Source: Mycolicibacterium chitae (lineage in GTDB: Bacteria > Actinomycetota > Actinomycetes > Mycobacteriales > Mycobacteriaceae). Taken from it: a stretch of DNA of 64,000 bases. The DNA is taken from the NCBI RefSeq assembly GCF_900637205.1, contig NZ_LR134355.1:4030001-4094000 (forward strand), written 5' to 3'. Both the position numbers and the translations under genes were made by a program. The notes beneath the pieces are model-generated. The model was not told the origin of the DNA. It saw nothing but the letters and a program-made list of their open reading frames with translations, and ran no database searches. Shown here one piece after another: positions 1 to 7,640 of the stretch (position 1 is its first letter; each line of letters starts with the position of its first letter).

Positions 1-321
1 GCGCAGCGGGAAGGCGGTGTTGTCGTACAGGTTCATCGACCCGAACAGCGCGCCGTCCTGGAACATCACCCCGAACAGGGTGCGGATCTCGTAGAGCTCC
101 TTGGCGGAGCACTCGATGATGTTCGTGCCGTCGACGATGATCTTGCCCCGCTCGGGCCGCAGCAACCCGATCAGGGACTTCAAGAACACCGACTTACCGG
201 TACCCGACGGGCCCAGCAGCACGCTGACCTCCCCGGCGGGGATGTCCATCGTGACGTCTTCCCAAATTCGCTGGGACCCGAAGGACTTAGTCAGTCCTTC
301 GACCTGGATGCCAATGCCCAC
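1..321 (-). CDS. mceG: Mce transporter ATPase MceG (Mkl), N-terminal part
   Basis: ATP-binding subunit that energises the Mce lipid importers from the cytoplasmic face, supplied in trans to all mce operons of the cell. The 107 visible residues begin MGIGIQVEGLTKSFG and include the Walker A motif GPSGTGKS at residues 37-44, then the Q-loop region (VMFQDGALFGSMNLYDN) that is typical of Mkl. The GTG at 321 was chosen because the family begins just before this beta strand; M. tuberculosis Mkl has a longer N-terminus, so an upstream start is possible. The gene runs off the left edge. It matters here because the window also carries a full mce operon 35 kb away that has no ATPase of its own. Confidence 0.9.
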   Translation of the reverse strand, partial: MGIGIQVEGLTKSFGSQRIWEDVTMDIPAGEVSVLLGPSGTGKSVFLKSLIGLLRPERGKIIVDGTNIIECSAKELYEIRTLFGVMFQDGALFGSMNLYDNTAFPLR

Positions 322-427
322 GCGAAATCCTTCCGCAAATTCTCGACGATGCCACCAGCGGCCCGCCTGTGGCTTGAGTCACTGTAGCGCACGCGAAAGA
401 TCGACACTCCGCTTGTGTCAGCCTTTG

Positions 428-1924
428 TTATTCATCGGCGCACCAGTTGCCATGGAACCCCATCGGCACGCGTTGCGGTAGATGCACGGTGGCGACGGTC
501 TCGAGGGTGGCCGCGTCGAGCATAAGTAGCTGGCCTTCGTCGCGTCCGAGGTGGTGTCCGTAGCCCATCAGCACACCGTCGTCCTCGGCCGTCGCGCCCG
601 GATTCGGCACGAACGACATCTCCCCGACCAGCAGTTCCGGGTCGAGGGCGGCCTGCTGGCTACCGCCGGTGGAGAAGTCCTGCTTGTAGACCGCCGAGCG
701 GTCGGTCTCGGCGCCGTCGAACGCGTTCTCGAGGCCGACGGTGTAGCCGTAGCGGTGCTTGGCGCCGGTGAGCGTCTCGTTGATCCGCGGGAACTCCTGC
801 TGGCGGTCGTCGCGGCGTTCGGTGCGGACCGCGCCGGTGCTCAGGTCGATCTCCCAGCGGTCCAGGGTGGGATGCCCCTCCCCCGGGCCGCGCCGGTCGC
901 GGTCGAACATCCGGCCGTGGCGCACGACGTCGAGCACCAGCACCTCGTGGCCGGCGCGGTCCTCGCTGTAGGCGTTGAGCGGGTGGAACACGTAGCACGG
1001 GTCGATGTCGAACCACCGGATGGCCTCGGCGTCGGCCTCGCGCGGCAGCACGCCGATGCGCGCCGGGTAGTCCTCGTTCCAGGCGAACGGGAGCGACGAG
1101 ATGGGCCGCGGGTCGCTGTTGATCCGCGCGGCGATCGGACCGGGCACCCGGACCCGGCCGGCCAGGGACTGGAGAACCAGACGCGCCGGGGCGCGCAGCC
1201 AGCGCGGCACGGTGACCGGGATGATCTCGGTCGGGTCGAACGTGACCGGCAGGTCGTAGATGACGACGTACTTCTCGGTGAGCGAGAAGTCGTGCATCAT
1301 CGGCGAACCGGTAACCGGGATGTCGACGGTGCGACGCGCGCGCCCGTGGACGTCGATCACCGAGTACTGCACGTTGCGCCCCCGCGCGAACGAATACGAA
1401 ACCGCATGCAGCTCACCGGTTTTCGGATCCCGATGGGGATGGGCGGTGTAGCCGCCGTACAGCGTGCCGTCGAAGTCGCAGGTACCCACGGTGTCGAGTT
1501 CGTCGGTCAGGCGATAGTTGGCGCCGCCGCCCTCGACCAACGCCAGCGTCTGCCCCGCGTGGGTCAGCACGTTGGTGTTGGGCCCGACCGCCAGCATGCC
1601 GGTGCGCGGGTCCAGATCGGCCACGCGCGCTTCGCCCAGCGTGCGCGACACCGCCGGCGTGCGGACCCATCGGTTGCGGTACCAGCGGGCGGCGCCGTCG
1701 CGCAGGGCCAGACCGTGCACCATCGCGTCGCCGGCAAACCAGTGATAGGTCGCGGGGTCGACCTCGGCGGCGGGGTTGGGCCCGTTGCGCAGATAGCGCC
1801 CGTTGAGGTGCTCGGGGATGCGGCCGGTCACCTTCAGATCGAAGGCGGTCACCTCCTCGGCGACCGGCGCCAGGAAGCCCTCCAGGTACGGGTTGGTGTC
1901 TTGCTGGGGTTGCACGGCGGTCAT
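428..1924 (-). CDS. Carotenoid cleavage oxygenase (Rv0654-like)
   Basis: Non-haem iron dioxygenase of the carotenoid oxygenase/RPE65 family, 498 aa. The four iron-binding histidines of the seven-bladed propeller are in place: H162 (in TAHPH), H211 (in MMHDF), H314 (in YVFHPLNA) and H491 (in GFHGNW). The family signature RNGPNP is at residues 46-51. It follows mceG as in M. tuberculosis, where the homologue cleaves carotenoids. It is divergent from a TetR gene, with a palindrome between them (1956-1983), so local repression by that TetR is likely. Substrate and cleavage position cannot be told from the sequence. Confidence 0.9.
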   Translation of the reverse strand: MTAVQPQQDTNPYLEGFLAPVAEEVTAFDLKVTGRIPEHLNGRYLRNGPNPAAEVDPATYHWFAGDAMVHGLALRDGAARWYRNRWVRTPAVSRTLGEARVADLDPRTGMLAVGPNTNVLTHAGQTLALVEGGGANYRLTDELDTVGTCDFDGTLYGGYTAHPHRDPKTGELHAVSYSFARGRNVQYSVIDVHGRARRTVDIPVTGSPMMHDFSLTEKYVVIYDLPVTFDPTEIIPVTVPRWLRAPARLVLQSLAGRVRVPGPIAARINSDPRPISSLPFAWNEDYPARIGVLPREADAEAIRWFDIDPCYVFHPLNAYSEDRAGHEVLVLDVVRHGRMFDRDRRGPGEGHPTLDRWEIDLSTGAVRTERRDDRQQEFPRINETLTGAKHRYGYTVGLENAFDGAETDRSAVYKQDFSTGGSQQAALDPELLVGEMSFVPNPGATAEDDGVLMGYGHHLGRDEGQLLMLDAATLETVATVHLPQRVPMGFHGNWCADE

Positions 1925-1955
1925 CTCGATCCCTCCCGATCGGTCCGATATCCTC

Positions 1956-1983
1956 GCATAACGTTGTTATGACGGTGTTATGC
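1956..1983. promoter_or_regulatory. Candidate TetR operator between carotenoid oxygenase and tetR
   Basis: A perfect 6-3-6 palindrome CATAAC-GTT-GTTATG lies at 1957-1971, and a third half-site GTTATGC follows at 1977-1983. GCATAAC at 1956-1962 and GTTATGC at 1977-1983 also form an outer inverted repeat. The element sits between the divergent starts at 1924 and 2017, the usual position for a TetR autoregulatory site. The assignment to the adjacent TetR is inference. Confidence 0.6.
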
Positions 1984-2016
1984 AGACCGTACGCGGCCCG
2001 TGAGACGATGGCAAGG

Positions 2017-2709
2017 ATGACTTCGCTTCGCCCCTCGACGGACCCCTCGGCGCAGCGCGACGTGCGCGCGGAACTGCTGCACGCGGCGGTCGGACTACTC
2101 GACGACCACGGCCCCGACGCCCTGCAGACCCGCAAGGTCGCCGGCGCCGCGGGCACCTCCACGATGGCGGTCTACACGCACTTCGGCGGGATGCGGGCAC
2201 TGATCGCGGCGGTCGCCGACGAGGGCCTGCGGCAATTCGACGCGGCGTTGACGGTGCCGCTGACCGAGGACCCGGTGGCCGACCTGTTGCGCTGCGGGGC
2301 GGCCTACCGCCGGTTCGCCATCGGCCGGCCGCACCTGTACCGGCTGATGTTCGGCAGCACCAGCGCGCACGGCATCCACGCGCCCGCGCACAACGTGCTG
2401 ACGCTGCGGGTCGCCGAGATCACCGCGCACCATCCGAGCTTGGCCCACGTGGTGCGCCACGTGCACCGGGCCATGGTCGCCGGACGGATCAGCGCGGGCT
2501 CCCCCGACGACGACGCGAGCGTGCTGACCATCGCCGCGCAGTTCTGGACGATGATGCACGGCTTCGTGATGCTGGAACTGGCGGGCTACTACGGCGAGGT
2601 GGCCTTCGGGCCCGTGCTGGGCGCGCTGGCCGGCAACACCCTGCTCTCCCTCGGCGATACCGCCGAGGCGCTGGCGGCCTCGCAAACCGCTGCGACGCAG
2701 GATCTTTGA
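2017..2709 (+). CDS. TetR/AcrR family regulator (Rv0653c-like)
   Basis: One-domain TetR repressor of 230 aa. The N-terminal helix-turn-helix is at about residues 30-55 (TRKVAGAAGTSTMAVYTHFG), followed by an all-helical ligand domain. I chose the ATG at 2017 (MTSLRPSTDPSAQ) because the homologues start near here; ATGs at 2008 and 1969 are in frame, but the latter falls inside the palindrome. Divergent from the carotenoid oxygenase gene, which is its probable target. Ends just before a strong bidirectional terminator shared with rplL. Confidence 0.85.
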   Translation: MTSLRPSTDPSAQRDVRAELLHAAVGLLDDHGPDALQTRKVAGAAGTSTMAVYTHFGGMRALIAAVADEGLRQFDAALTVPLTEDPVADLLRCGAAYRRFAIGRPHLYRLMFGSTSAHGIHAPAHNVLTLRVAEITAHHPSLAHVVRHVHRAMVAGRISAGSPDDDASVLTIAAQFWTMMHGFVMLELAGYYGEVAFGPVLGALAGNTLLSLGDTAEALAASQTAATQDL

Positions 2710-2730
2710 CCCGGCGCCTTCGATCCAACG

Positions 2731-2772
2731 AGAAATCCCCCGGAGATCGCGGGCGATCTCCGGGGGATTTCT
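2731..2772. terminator. Bidirectional intrinsic terminator between tetR and rplL
   Basis: Perfect 20-bp inverted repeat, arms 2731-2750 and 2753-2772, separated by two bases. The arm begins AGAAATCCCCCGGAGATCGC, so each strand ends the GC-rich stem with an A/T-rich stretch. It lies between the convergent ends of tetR (2709) and rplL (2785). Confidence 0.85.
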
Positions 2773-2784
2773 GTTGCGTAGCTA

Positions 2785-3177
2785 CTACTTGACGGTGACC
2801 GTCGCGCCGGCAGCCTCGAGCTTGGTCTTGGCTTCCTCGGCGGCCTCCTTGGCGACCTTCTCGAGCAGCGGCTTGGGCGCGCTGTCGACCAGATCCTTGG
2901 CCTCCTTCAGGCCCAGGCCCGAAACGATCTCGCGGACGACCTTGATGACGCCGATCTTCTTGTCGCCGGCACCCTCGAGGATCACGTCGAACTCCGACTG
3001 CTCCTCGGCGGCCTCGGCGGCAGCGCCACCACCGGCGGCCGGGGCCGCGGCGACGGCGACCGGAGCGGCCGCGGTGACCTCAAAGGTCTCCTCGAACTTC
3101 TTCACGAACTCGGAGAGCTCGAGCAGGGTCAGTTCCTTGAACGCATCGAGCAGTTCGTCGGTGCTGAGCTTTGCCAT
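2785..3177 (-). CDS. rplL: 50S ribosomal protein L7/L12
   Basis: Stalk protein that recruits translation GTPases, 130 aa, the usual length. The N-terminal dimerisation domain (MAKLSTDELLDAFKEL) is followed by an Ala/Gly-rich hinge at about residues 40-58. The conserved C-terminal domain ends in AAGATVTVK and contains GLKEAKDLVD. It lies 49 bp downstream of rplJ in the classical rplJ-rplL pair and is followed by the terminator at 2731-2772. Confidence 0.98.
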   Translation of the reverse strand: MAKLSTDELLDAFKELTLLELSEFVKKFEETFEVTAAAPVAVAAAPAAGGGAAAEAAEEQSEFDVILEGAGDKKIGVIKVVREIVSGLGLKEAKDLVDSAPKPLLEKVAKEAAEEAKTKLEAAGATVTVK

Positions 3178-3226
3178 GGTGGCAGTCCTTCCTGGATTTG
3201 TTACCTACGGATGTGGTTGGTCAGGT

Positions 3227-3829
3227 TTATTCGGTTGTCTCGGCGGCGGCCTCGGCTGCGGGTTCCTCCGCAGCCGGCTCGGCCGGAGCCTCCGCAGCGG
3301 CCTCGGCCGGAGCCTCGGCAGCGCGCTTGTCCTGCAGGGCGGCGGCCAGGCGGGCAACCTGCGAGGCCGGCGCGTTGAACAGCCCGGCGGCCTTGGTGAG
3401 GTTGGCCTTCATGGCGCCGGCCAGCTTGGCCAGCAGCACCTCGCGCGACTCGAGATCGGCGATCTGCTCGACCTCGGCGACGGACAGCGCCTTGCCGTCC
3501 ATGTAGCCGCCCTTGATGACCAGGGACTTGTGGTCCTTGGCGAACTTCTTCAGCGCCTTGGCCGCGTCGACCGGCTCACCGTTGATGAACGCGATCGCCG
3601 TCGGGCCGACGAACAGCTCGTCGAGCCCCTCGACTCCTGCCTCCGAGGCCGCACGCTTGACCAGCGTGTTCTTGGCCACCGAGTAGGTGGCCGAGTCGCC
3701 GAGCGACCGGCGCAGCTCCACCAGGTTGGCCACGGTCAGACCGCGGAACTCGGTGATGACGGTGGCAGTCGAGGCTTTGAACTGCTCGGTGATCTCTGCA
3801 ACGGCGGTAGCCTTTTCAGCCTTGGCCAT
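3227..3829 (-). CDS. rplJ: 50S ribosomal protein L10
   Basis: Base of the L12 stalk, 200 aa. The N-terminus MAKAEKATAVAEITEQFK and the segment TEFRGLTVANLVELRRSL are typical of L10. The C-terminal tail, about residues 165-200, is a low-complexity Ala/Glu/Pro extension (repeats of AEAPAEPAAEE) of the kind seen in actinobacteria. It is transcribed with rplL, and the long leader upstream suggests autogenous control by the L10-L12 complex. Confidence 0.97.
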   Translation of the reverse strand: MAKAEKATAVAEITEQFKASTATVITEFRGLTVANLVELRRSLGDSATYSVAKNTLVKRAASEAGVEGLDELFVGPTAIAFINGEPVDAAKALKKFAKDHKSLVIKGGYMDGKALSVAEVEQIADLESREVLLAKLAGAMKANLTKAAGLFNAPASQVARLAAALQDKRAAEAPAEAAAEAPAEPAAEEPAAEAAAETTE

Positions 3830-4048
3830 GCATGCCTCCTGATGATGTGTTGTCCAGCGTGCTTTGCGTGCGCCACCGCAGGGCGCCGGGGCGAGCAGAC
3901 CCGGAAACGACGGACGCCCCAGCGCAGGATGCGGCCGGGGCGTCGATGTGGCAAAACTTGCCAGCTACCTCGTCCTCCTGCGTGGGCCGCCGGGATGTTC
4001 CCGGACCTTCAACCGATTGCTCGGTGACCGACGGTCTTCGGTGGATCG
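3830..4048 (-). promoter_or_regulatory. rplJ leader RNA with two mutually exclusive stems
   Basis: About 220 nt of untranslated, structured sequence upstream of rplJ. A central element ACGCCCC (3914-3920) can pair with GGGGCGT at 3937-3943, or its last six bases with GGGGCG at 3888-3893, but not with both. L10 leaders of this kind are established in bacteria as the binding site for L10-L12 feedback control. I assign this one from position and pairing potential and have not matched it to a covariance model. Confidence 0.5.
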
Positions 4049-4054
4049 TCGACC

Positions 4055-4084
4055 AGAATAGCGCCTGCGGTGCCGATCAGCCAA
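4055..4084 (-). promoter_or_regulatory. Candidate SigA-type promoter of rplJ-rplL
   Basis: Reading leftwards on the minus strand, TTGGCT (4084-4079) and TATTCT (4060-4055) are 18 bp apart, an acceptable housekeeping -35/-10 pair. Transcription from here would give the roughly 220-nt leader described for rplJ. Confidence 0.35.
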
Positions 4085-4107
4085 AACGAGGCTCGACCGG
4101 CCCGGTT

Positions 4108-5016
4108 TCAGGTGTCGCGCAGCAGCGCCGCCGCGCCCACCAGACCGGCCTCGGAACCCAGGCGGGCCGGCCGCACCGTCAGGTCGGCCAGGAAGCTCAG
4201 CCCGGCGAACCGCCGCAGCGCGGCGCGCAGTGGGTCGAACAATACGGCCCCGGCGCGGGCCACCCCGCCGCCGACGACCACCCGGTCCAGATCGCACACC
4301 GCCGCCACCGAGGCGATCGTCGCCGCCACGGCCGTGGCCCCGCGCTCGAAGGCCCGCACCGCGATGGCGTCGCCCGCCACGGCGGCCGCGGAAAGCTCCG
4401 CAGCGTCGGCGTCCGGCGCTGCGGTCCAACCGTTTTCGCGCGCCCAGGCCACCATCTTCGGGCCGCCCGCGACGGTCTCGACGCAGCCGTGACCGCCGCA
4501 GGTGCACCGCACCCCGGCCGGGTCCACCACCACGTGGCCGACGTGCCCGGCGTTGCCGGTGCGCCCGGCGTACGGCGCGCCGTCGAGGACCAGGCCGCCG
4601 CCCACGCCGGTGGAGACCACCAGGCCCAGCAGGAACCGCGCGTCCCGGCCCGCCCCGCGCCAGTGTTCCCCGAGCGCCATGCACAGCCCGTCACCGGCGA
4701 GCCGCACCGGCAGGCCGCCGAGGGCCCCGGCCACCCGCTCGCGGATCGGAAAGCCTTGCCAGGCGGGCACATTGATGGGGCTGACGGTGCCCGCGGGGAG
4801 GTCGATCGGCCCGGCCGAGGCGATGCCGGCGCCCCGCACCGGCGTCTCGGCGGTCATCCCCACGATCAGTTGCTCGACCACGCGCCAGACGGCCTCGGGC
4901 CCGGCGCCGCGCGGCGTGGGCAACTGCTGGGCGCGCACCAGGGTGCCGTCGGGGTCGACCAGACCCGCGGCGATCTTGGTGCCGCCGATGTCGAGGGCCA
5001 GGGTGAGCTCGCTCAT
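4108..5016 (-). CDS. ROK family sugar kinase (Rv0650-like)
   Basis: Cytoplasmic sugar kinase, 302 aa. The phosphate-binding DIGGTK is at residues 9-14. The zinc motif CTCGGHGC has cysteines at 171, 173 and 178, and the ROK signature continues VETVAGG. At the sugar-binding GxxGxxGH element it reads GNAGHVGH, with His where glucokinases usually have Glu, so glucose may not be the substrate. It stands alone between the rplJ leader and a triple repeat. No sugar transporter is nearby, so the substrate is open. Confidence 0.85.
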   Translation of the reverse strand: MSELTLALDIGGTKIAAGLVDPDGTLVRAQQLPTPRGAGPEAVWRVVEQLIVGMTAETPVRGAGIASAGPIDLPAGTVSPINVPAWQGFPIRERVAGALGGLPVRLAGDGLCMALGEHWRGAGRDARFLLGLVVSTGVGGGLVLDGAPYAGRTGNAGHVGHVVVDPAGVRCTCGGHGCVETVAGGPKMVAWARENGWTAAPDADAAELSAAAVAGDAIAVRAFERGATAVAATIASVAAVCDLDRVVVGGGVARAGAVLFDPLRAALRRFAGLSFLADLTVRPARLGSEAGLVGAAALLRDT

Positions 5017-5034
5017 CAGTGCCCCATCCTCCCC

Positions 5035-5088
5035 CAGCCCAATCTTGCGCCCCAGCCCAATCTTGCGCGACAGCCCAATCTTGCGCGA
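5035..5088. repeat. Three tandem 18-bp repeats upstream of the ROK kinase
   Basis: Three head-to-tail units of CAGCCCAATCTTGCGCGA at 5035-5052, 5053-5070 and 5071-5088; the first differs in its last two bases. A fourth partial CAG follows. They lie 19 bp upstream of the kinase start (5016, minus strand), so they would be in its promoter or 5' leader. Too few, and without spacers, to be a CRISPR array. Confidence 0.9.
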
Positions 5089-5260
5089 CAGTGCGCGTCC
5101 CCGGCCGACACGCCGCGAAATTTCCGTATTCTGCGCACGCTCGCGCCCACCCGGGCGACCCCGCCCGCAACGGTTCGGGCACTGTTCGGCAACCGTTCAC
5201 ACACCCGCTGACCTGCCCGGGGTGCCGCCGGAACCAGGTCGTGCCACAGTGGAAATCATT

Positions 5261-5452
5261 GTGAGCGAGCACCTTCATCTCCCCACCGAGGCCGACCGAC
5301 GGACGCCCTGGCGCGACCCGCTGTCGATCGGCTGGCAAGCCCACCGCCGCCTACTGCTGCTGCGCCTGCACTGGCACGACTCCACGACCCGCCGGCGCAA
5401 CACTGCACGGACCACGAAACTGCGCCGCCGGATCAACGGCCACCAGCAGTAG
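5261..5452 (+). CDS. Possible small basic protein
   Basis: A 63-aa reading frame from GTG 5261 (MSEHLHLPTEADRRTPWRD) that is rich in Arg, His and Trp and ends RRRINGHQQ. It overlaps the last 20 bp of the WYL regulator on the other strand. There is no clear ribosome-binding site and no recognised domain. The composition is more protein-like than the neighbouring shadow frames, but the call is weak. Confidence 0.3.
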   Translation: MSEHLHLPTEADRRTPWRDPLSIGWQAHRRLLLLRLHWHDSTTRRRNTARTTKLRRRINGHQQ

Positions 5453-6392
5453 CCGCGGACAGCAGCCGCGCCATCCGCGTGGCGGCCGCCGCCACCTCCG
5501 GGGGCTCGAGGACCTCGAACTCGCAGCCCACCGACGCCAGCCAGAGCACCATCCGGTCCGGGTCATCGCCGCCAGTGGAGACCAGGCAGGACTCGGGCCC
5601 GTCGGCTTCGACGGTCGCCGCGCTCGGCGAGAAGTGCGCTGCGACAACGTCTTGCGGGCACCGATAGCGGACCCGGGCGACATACCGATACGGCGAACTG
5701 CTGATCGCCCGGCTGACGTACGTGGCGGCATCCGGTGTCTCGCGGGCCACGAAGGTGGTGCCCTGCGCGCCGATGTCGGCCATCCGATCCAGCCGCAGAC
5801 TGCGCCAATCGGCGCGGTCCCGGTCATAGGCCAGCAGATACCAGCGCCGGCCCGTGGTCACCAGCTGATACGGCTCCAGACGACGTCGAGTCACCGCGCC
5901 GTTCAACGCCGTGTACCGCAGCCCGATGTGCTCGCGGTCGCGGCAGGCCCGGGCCAGCGTCATCAACGCGTCGGGGTCCACCGTCGACTCCGCCTGGGCG
6001 TGCAGCGTCACGGTGGCCTCATGCACGGCCGACACCTGCGAGCGCAGCCGCGACGGCATCACCTGATCGAGTTTGGACAGCGCCCGCAGCGCGGAGTCAC
6101 CGATCCCGGCCACGCTTCCGCCGGCGGCCAACCCCAGGCACACCGCCACGGCCACGGCCTCGTCCCCGTCGAGCAGCAGCGGCGGCAGCGCGGCCCCGGC
6201 GCCCAACTGATAACCACCGCCCAGACCGGGGCTCGCGTGCACCGGATATCCCAGTTCACGCAGGCGTTCGATGTCCCGGCGCACGCTGCGCCCGGTCACG
6301 CCCAACCGCTCGGCCAGTTCGCGGCCGGTCCACACCCGGCGGGACTGCAGCAGCCCGAGCAGTTGCAGTACGCGGCTCGTCGTTTCGGACAC
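5433..6392 (-). CDS. WYL-domain transcriptional regulator
   Basis: DeoR-like helix-turn-helix plus WYL domain regulator, 319 aa. The N-terminal winged helix (residues about 1-55, MSETTSRVLQLLGLLQSRR then TGRELAERLGVTGRSVRRD) is followed by the WYL effector domain at about 130-210. I placed the start at GTG 6392, because upstream codons in this frame lie in the operator region and do not resemble the family. Divergent from two DinB-fold genes whose promoter carries repeated AGAACAGTC elements, the probable operator. The effector is unknown. Confidence 0.85.
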   Translation of the reverse strand: MSETTSRVLQLLGLLQSRRVWTGRELAERLGVTGRSVRRDIERLRELGYPVHASPGLGGGYQLGAGAALPPLLLDGDEAVAVAVCLGLAAGGSVAGIGDSALRALSKLDQVMPSRLRSQVSAVHEATVTLHAQAESTVDPDALMTLARACRDREHIGLRYTALNGAVTRRRLEPYQLVTTGRRWYLLAYDRDRADWRSLRLDRMADIGAQGTTFVARETPDAATYVSRAISSSPYRYVARVRYRCPQDVVAAHFSPSAATVEADGPESCLVSTGGDDPDRMVLWLASVGCEFEVLEPPEVAAAATRMARLLSAATAGGR

Positions 6393-6393
6393 C

Positions 6394-6431
6394 AGAACAG
6401 TCTCGCGCACTTTTAGGACAAGAACAGTCCT
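6394..6431. promoter_or_regulatory. Candidate operator of the WYL regulator
   Basis: The 61-bp divergent region contains the direct repeat AGAACAGTC at 6394-6402 and 6421-6429, 27 bp apart. It also has an inverted repeat AGGAC (6415-6419) / GTCCT (6427-6431). Its position between the WYL gene and the DinB gene suggests control of both. This is inference from position and repetition. Confidence 0.45.
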
Positions 6432-6453
6432 CAATTGCTGAGAAGGTGTGTCC

Positions 6454-6984
6454 ATGACAACGCCCGCCCTGGTGAACTCGCTGATAGACCAGCTCGAGTG
6501 GCACTGGACCCACCAACTCCGCCCCCGCCTGGCCGGCCTGAGCGACGACGAGTACTTCTGGGCCCCGGTCCCGGACTGCTGGACCGTCCACCCCGACGGC
6601 TCCATCGACTTCACCTATCCCCCACCCGAACCCACGCCGGTGACGACGATCGCCTGGCGGCTCGCCCACGTCATCGTCGGCGTGCTGGCCATGCGCAACC
6701 ACGCGCACTTCGACGGTCCACCCGCGGACTACCAGAGTTGGTCGTACGCAACCGATGCCGAGACCGCGCTGGCCCAACTCGATGACGCTCACGACCGCTG
6801 GGTCGCGGGGGTGCGCCCCCTGACTCCCGCGGCCCTCGACCGCCCGATCGGCGCCGCCGAGGGCCAGTGGGGTGATCGCCCCATGATCGACCTGGTCCTG
6901 CACATCCACCGCGAAGTCATCCACCACGGCGCGGAGATCTCCCTGCTTCGAGACCTGTACGCACACAACAAGAAAGAGAGCTGA
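6454..6984 (+). CDS. DinB-superfamily protein (first of two)
   Basis: Four-helix-bundle protein of the DinB/YfiT superfamily, 176 aa. These often use a metal held by three histidines and act as thiol-dependent transferases (for example with mycothiol) or hydrolases. Candidate metal ligands are the His in WRLAHVIVGV and the pair in HREVIHHGAEI near the C-terminus. ATG 6454 is preceded by GAGAAGG at good spacing. The next gene follows after one base, so the two DinB genes form an operon, divergent from and probably regulated by the WYL protein. Substrate unknown. Confidence 0.75.
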   Translation: MTTPALVNSLIDQLEWHWTHQLRPRLAGLSDDEYFWAPVPDCWTVHPDGSIDFTYPPPEPTPVTTIAWRLAHVIVGVLAMRNHAHFDGPPADYQSWSYATDAETALAQLDDAHDRWVAGVRPLTPAALDRPIGAAEGQWGDRPMIDLVLHIHREVIHHGAEISLLRDLYAHNKKES

Positions 6985-6985
6985 C

Positions 6986-7579
6986 ATGCCCGCCCTGCCC
7001 CCGCCGATCGCCGACGAACGCGCCGGACTCAAGCACTACCTCGCCGCACAGCAACAGGCCTTCCACGCCGTGGCATTCGGGCTGACCGACGAGCAGGCCC
7101 GCGCCACGCCCACGGTCAGCGCCCTGTCGATCGGCGCGCTGATCAAGCACGTCACCAACTGTCAGCACGGCTGGCTGCAGCGCGTGACCGCGGCACCCGA
7201 CAGGTGCGCCGACGACGAGCGCCCCATGGCCGATCAGGCCGCCGATTACGCCGACGAGTTCGTCATGACCGACGATGAGACGCTCGCGGAGATCCTGGCC
7301 CGGTTCGACGAGGGCAACGCCGCGGCGCTGGCCCTGATCGACACCGTCGATCTGGGTGCGGCCGTCCCGATCCCCAAGGACGTCCCCTGGTTCCCGCAGG
7401 ACATCGGCGCCTGGTCGGTGCGGTGGGTGCTGTTCCACCTGCTCGAGGAGCTCGCGCGGCACGCCGGGCACGCCGACATCATCCGCGAGGCCATCGACGG
7501 CGCCACCCTCTACGAGCTCATCGCCGCGCACGAGGGCTGGGCGCCCACGCCCTGGCTCACGCCGTGGGGTGCGGGCTGA
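6986..7579 (+). CDS. DinB-superfamily protein (second of two)
   Basis: DinB_2-type four-helix-bundle protein of 197 aa. The pattern is the usual one: IKHVTNCQHGW at about residue 52, and LEELARHAGHADIIRE near residue 160, giving three candidate metal histidines. One base separates it from the preceding DinB gene, so they are co-transcribed. The paralogues are only distantly alike, which argues against a recent duplication. A mycothiol-linked role is inference. Confidence 0.75.
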   Translation: MPALPPPIADERAGLKHYLAAQQQAFHAVAFGLTDEQARATPTVSALSIGALIKHVTNCQHGWLQRVTAAPDRCADDERPMADQAADYADEFVMTDDETLAEILARFDEGNAAALALIDTVDLGAAVPIPKDVPWFPQDIGAWSVRWVLFHLLEELARHAGHADIIREAIDGATLYELIAAHEGWAPTPWLTPWGAG

Positions 7580-7640
7580 TTGTTGTGGTCGCGGTCACGG
7601 TAATTGGGAACGTCGAAGGCGGGTTTGGCACACTACAACA

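Noticed and set aside
551..1972. 473-aa plus-strand reading frame opposite the carotenoid oxygenase
   Set aside because: Arg/Gly/Val/His-rich shadow typical of the complementary frame of GC-rich genes; the minus-strand frame has all four iron histidines.
2774..4027. 417-aa plus-strand reading frame across rplL, rplJ and the leader
   Set aside because: Runs through two certain ribosomal protein genes on the other strand and has low-complexity Ser/Ala composition.
5035..5088. Possible CRISPR array
   Set aside because: Units are contiguous without spacers, only three copies, and no cas gene is present.
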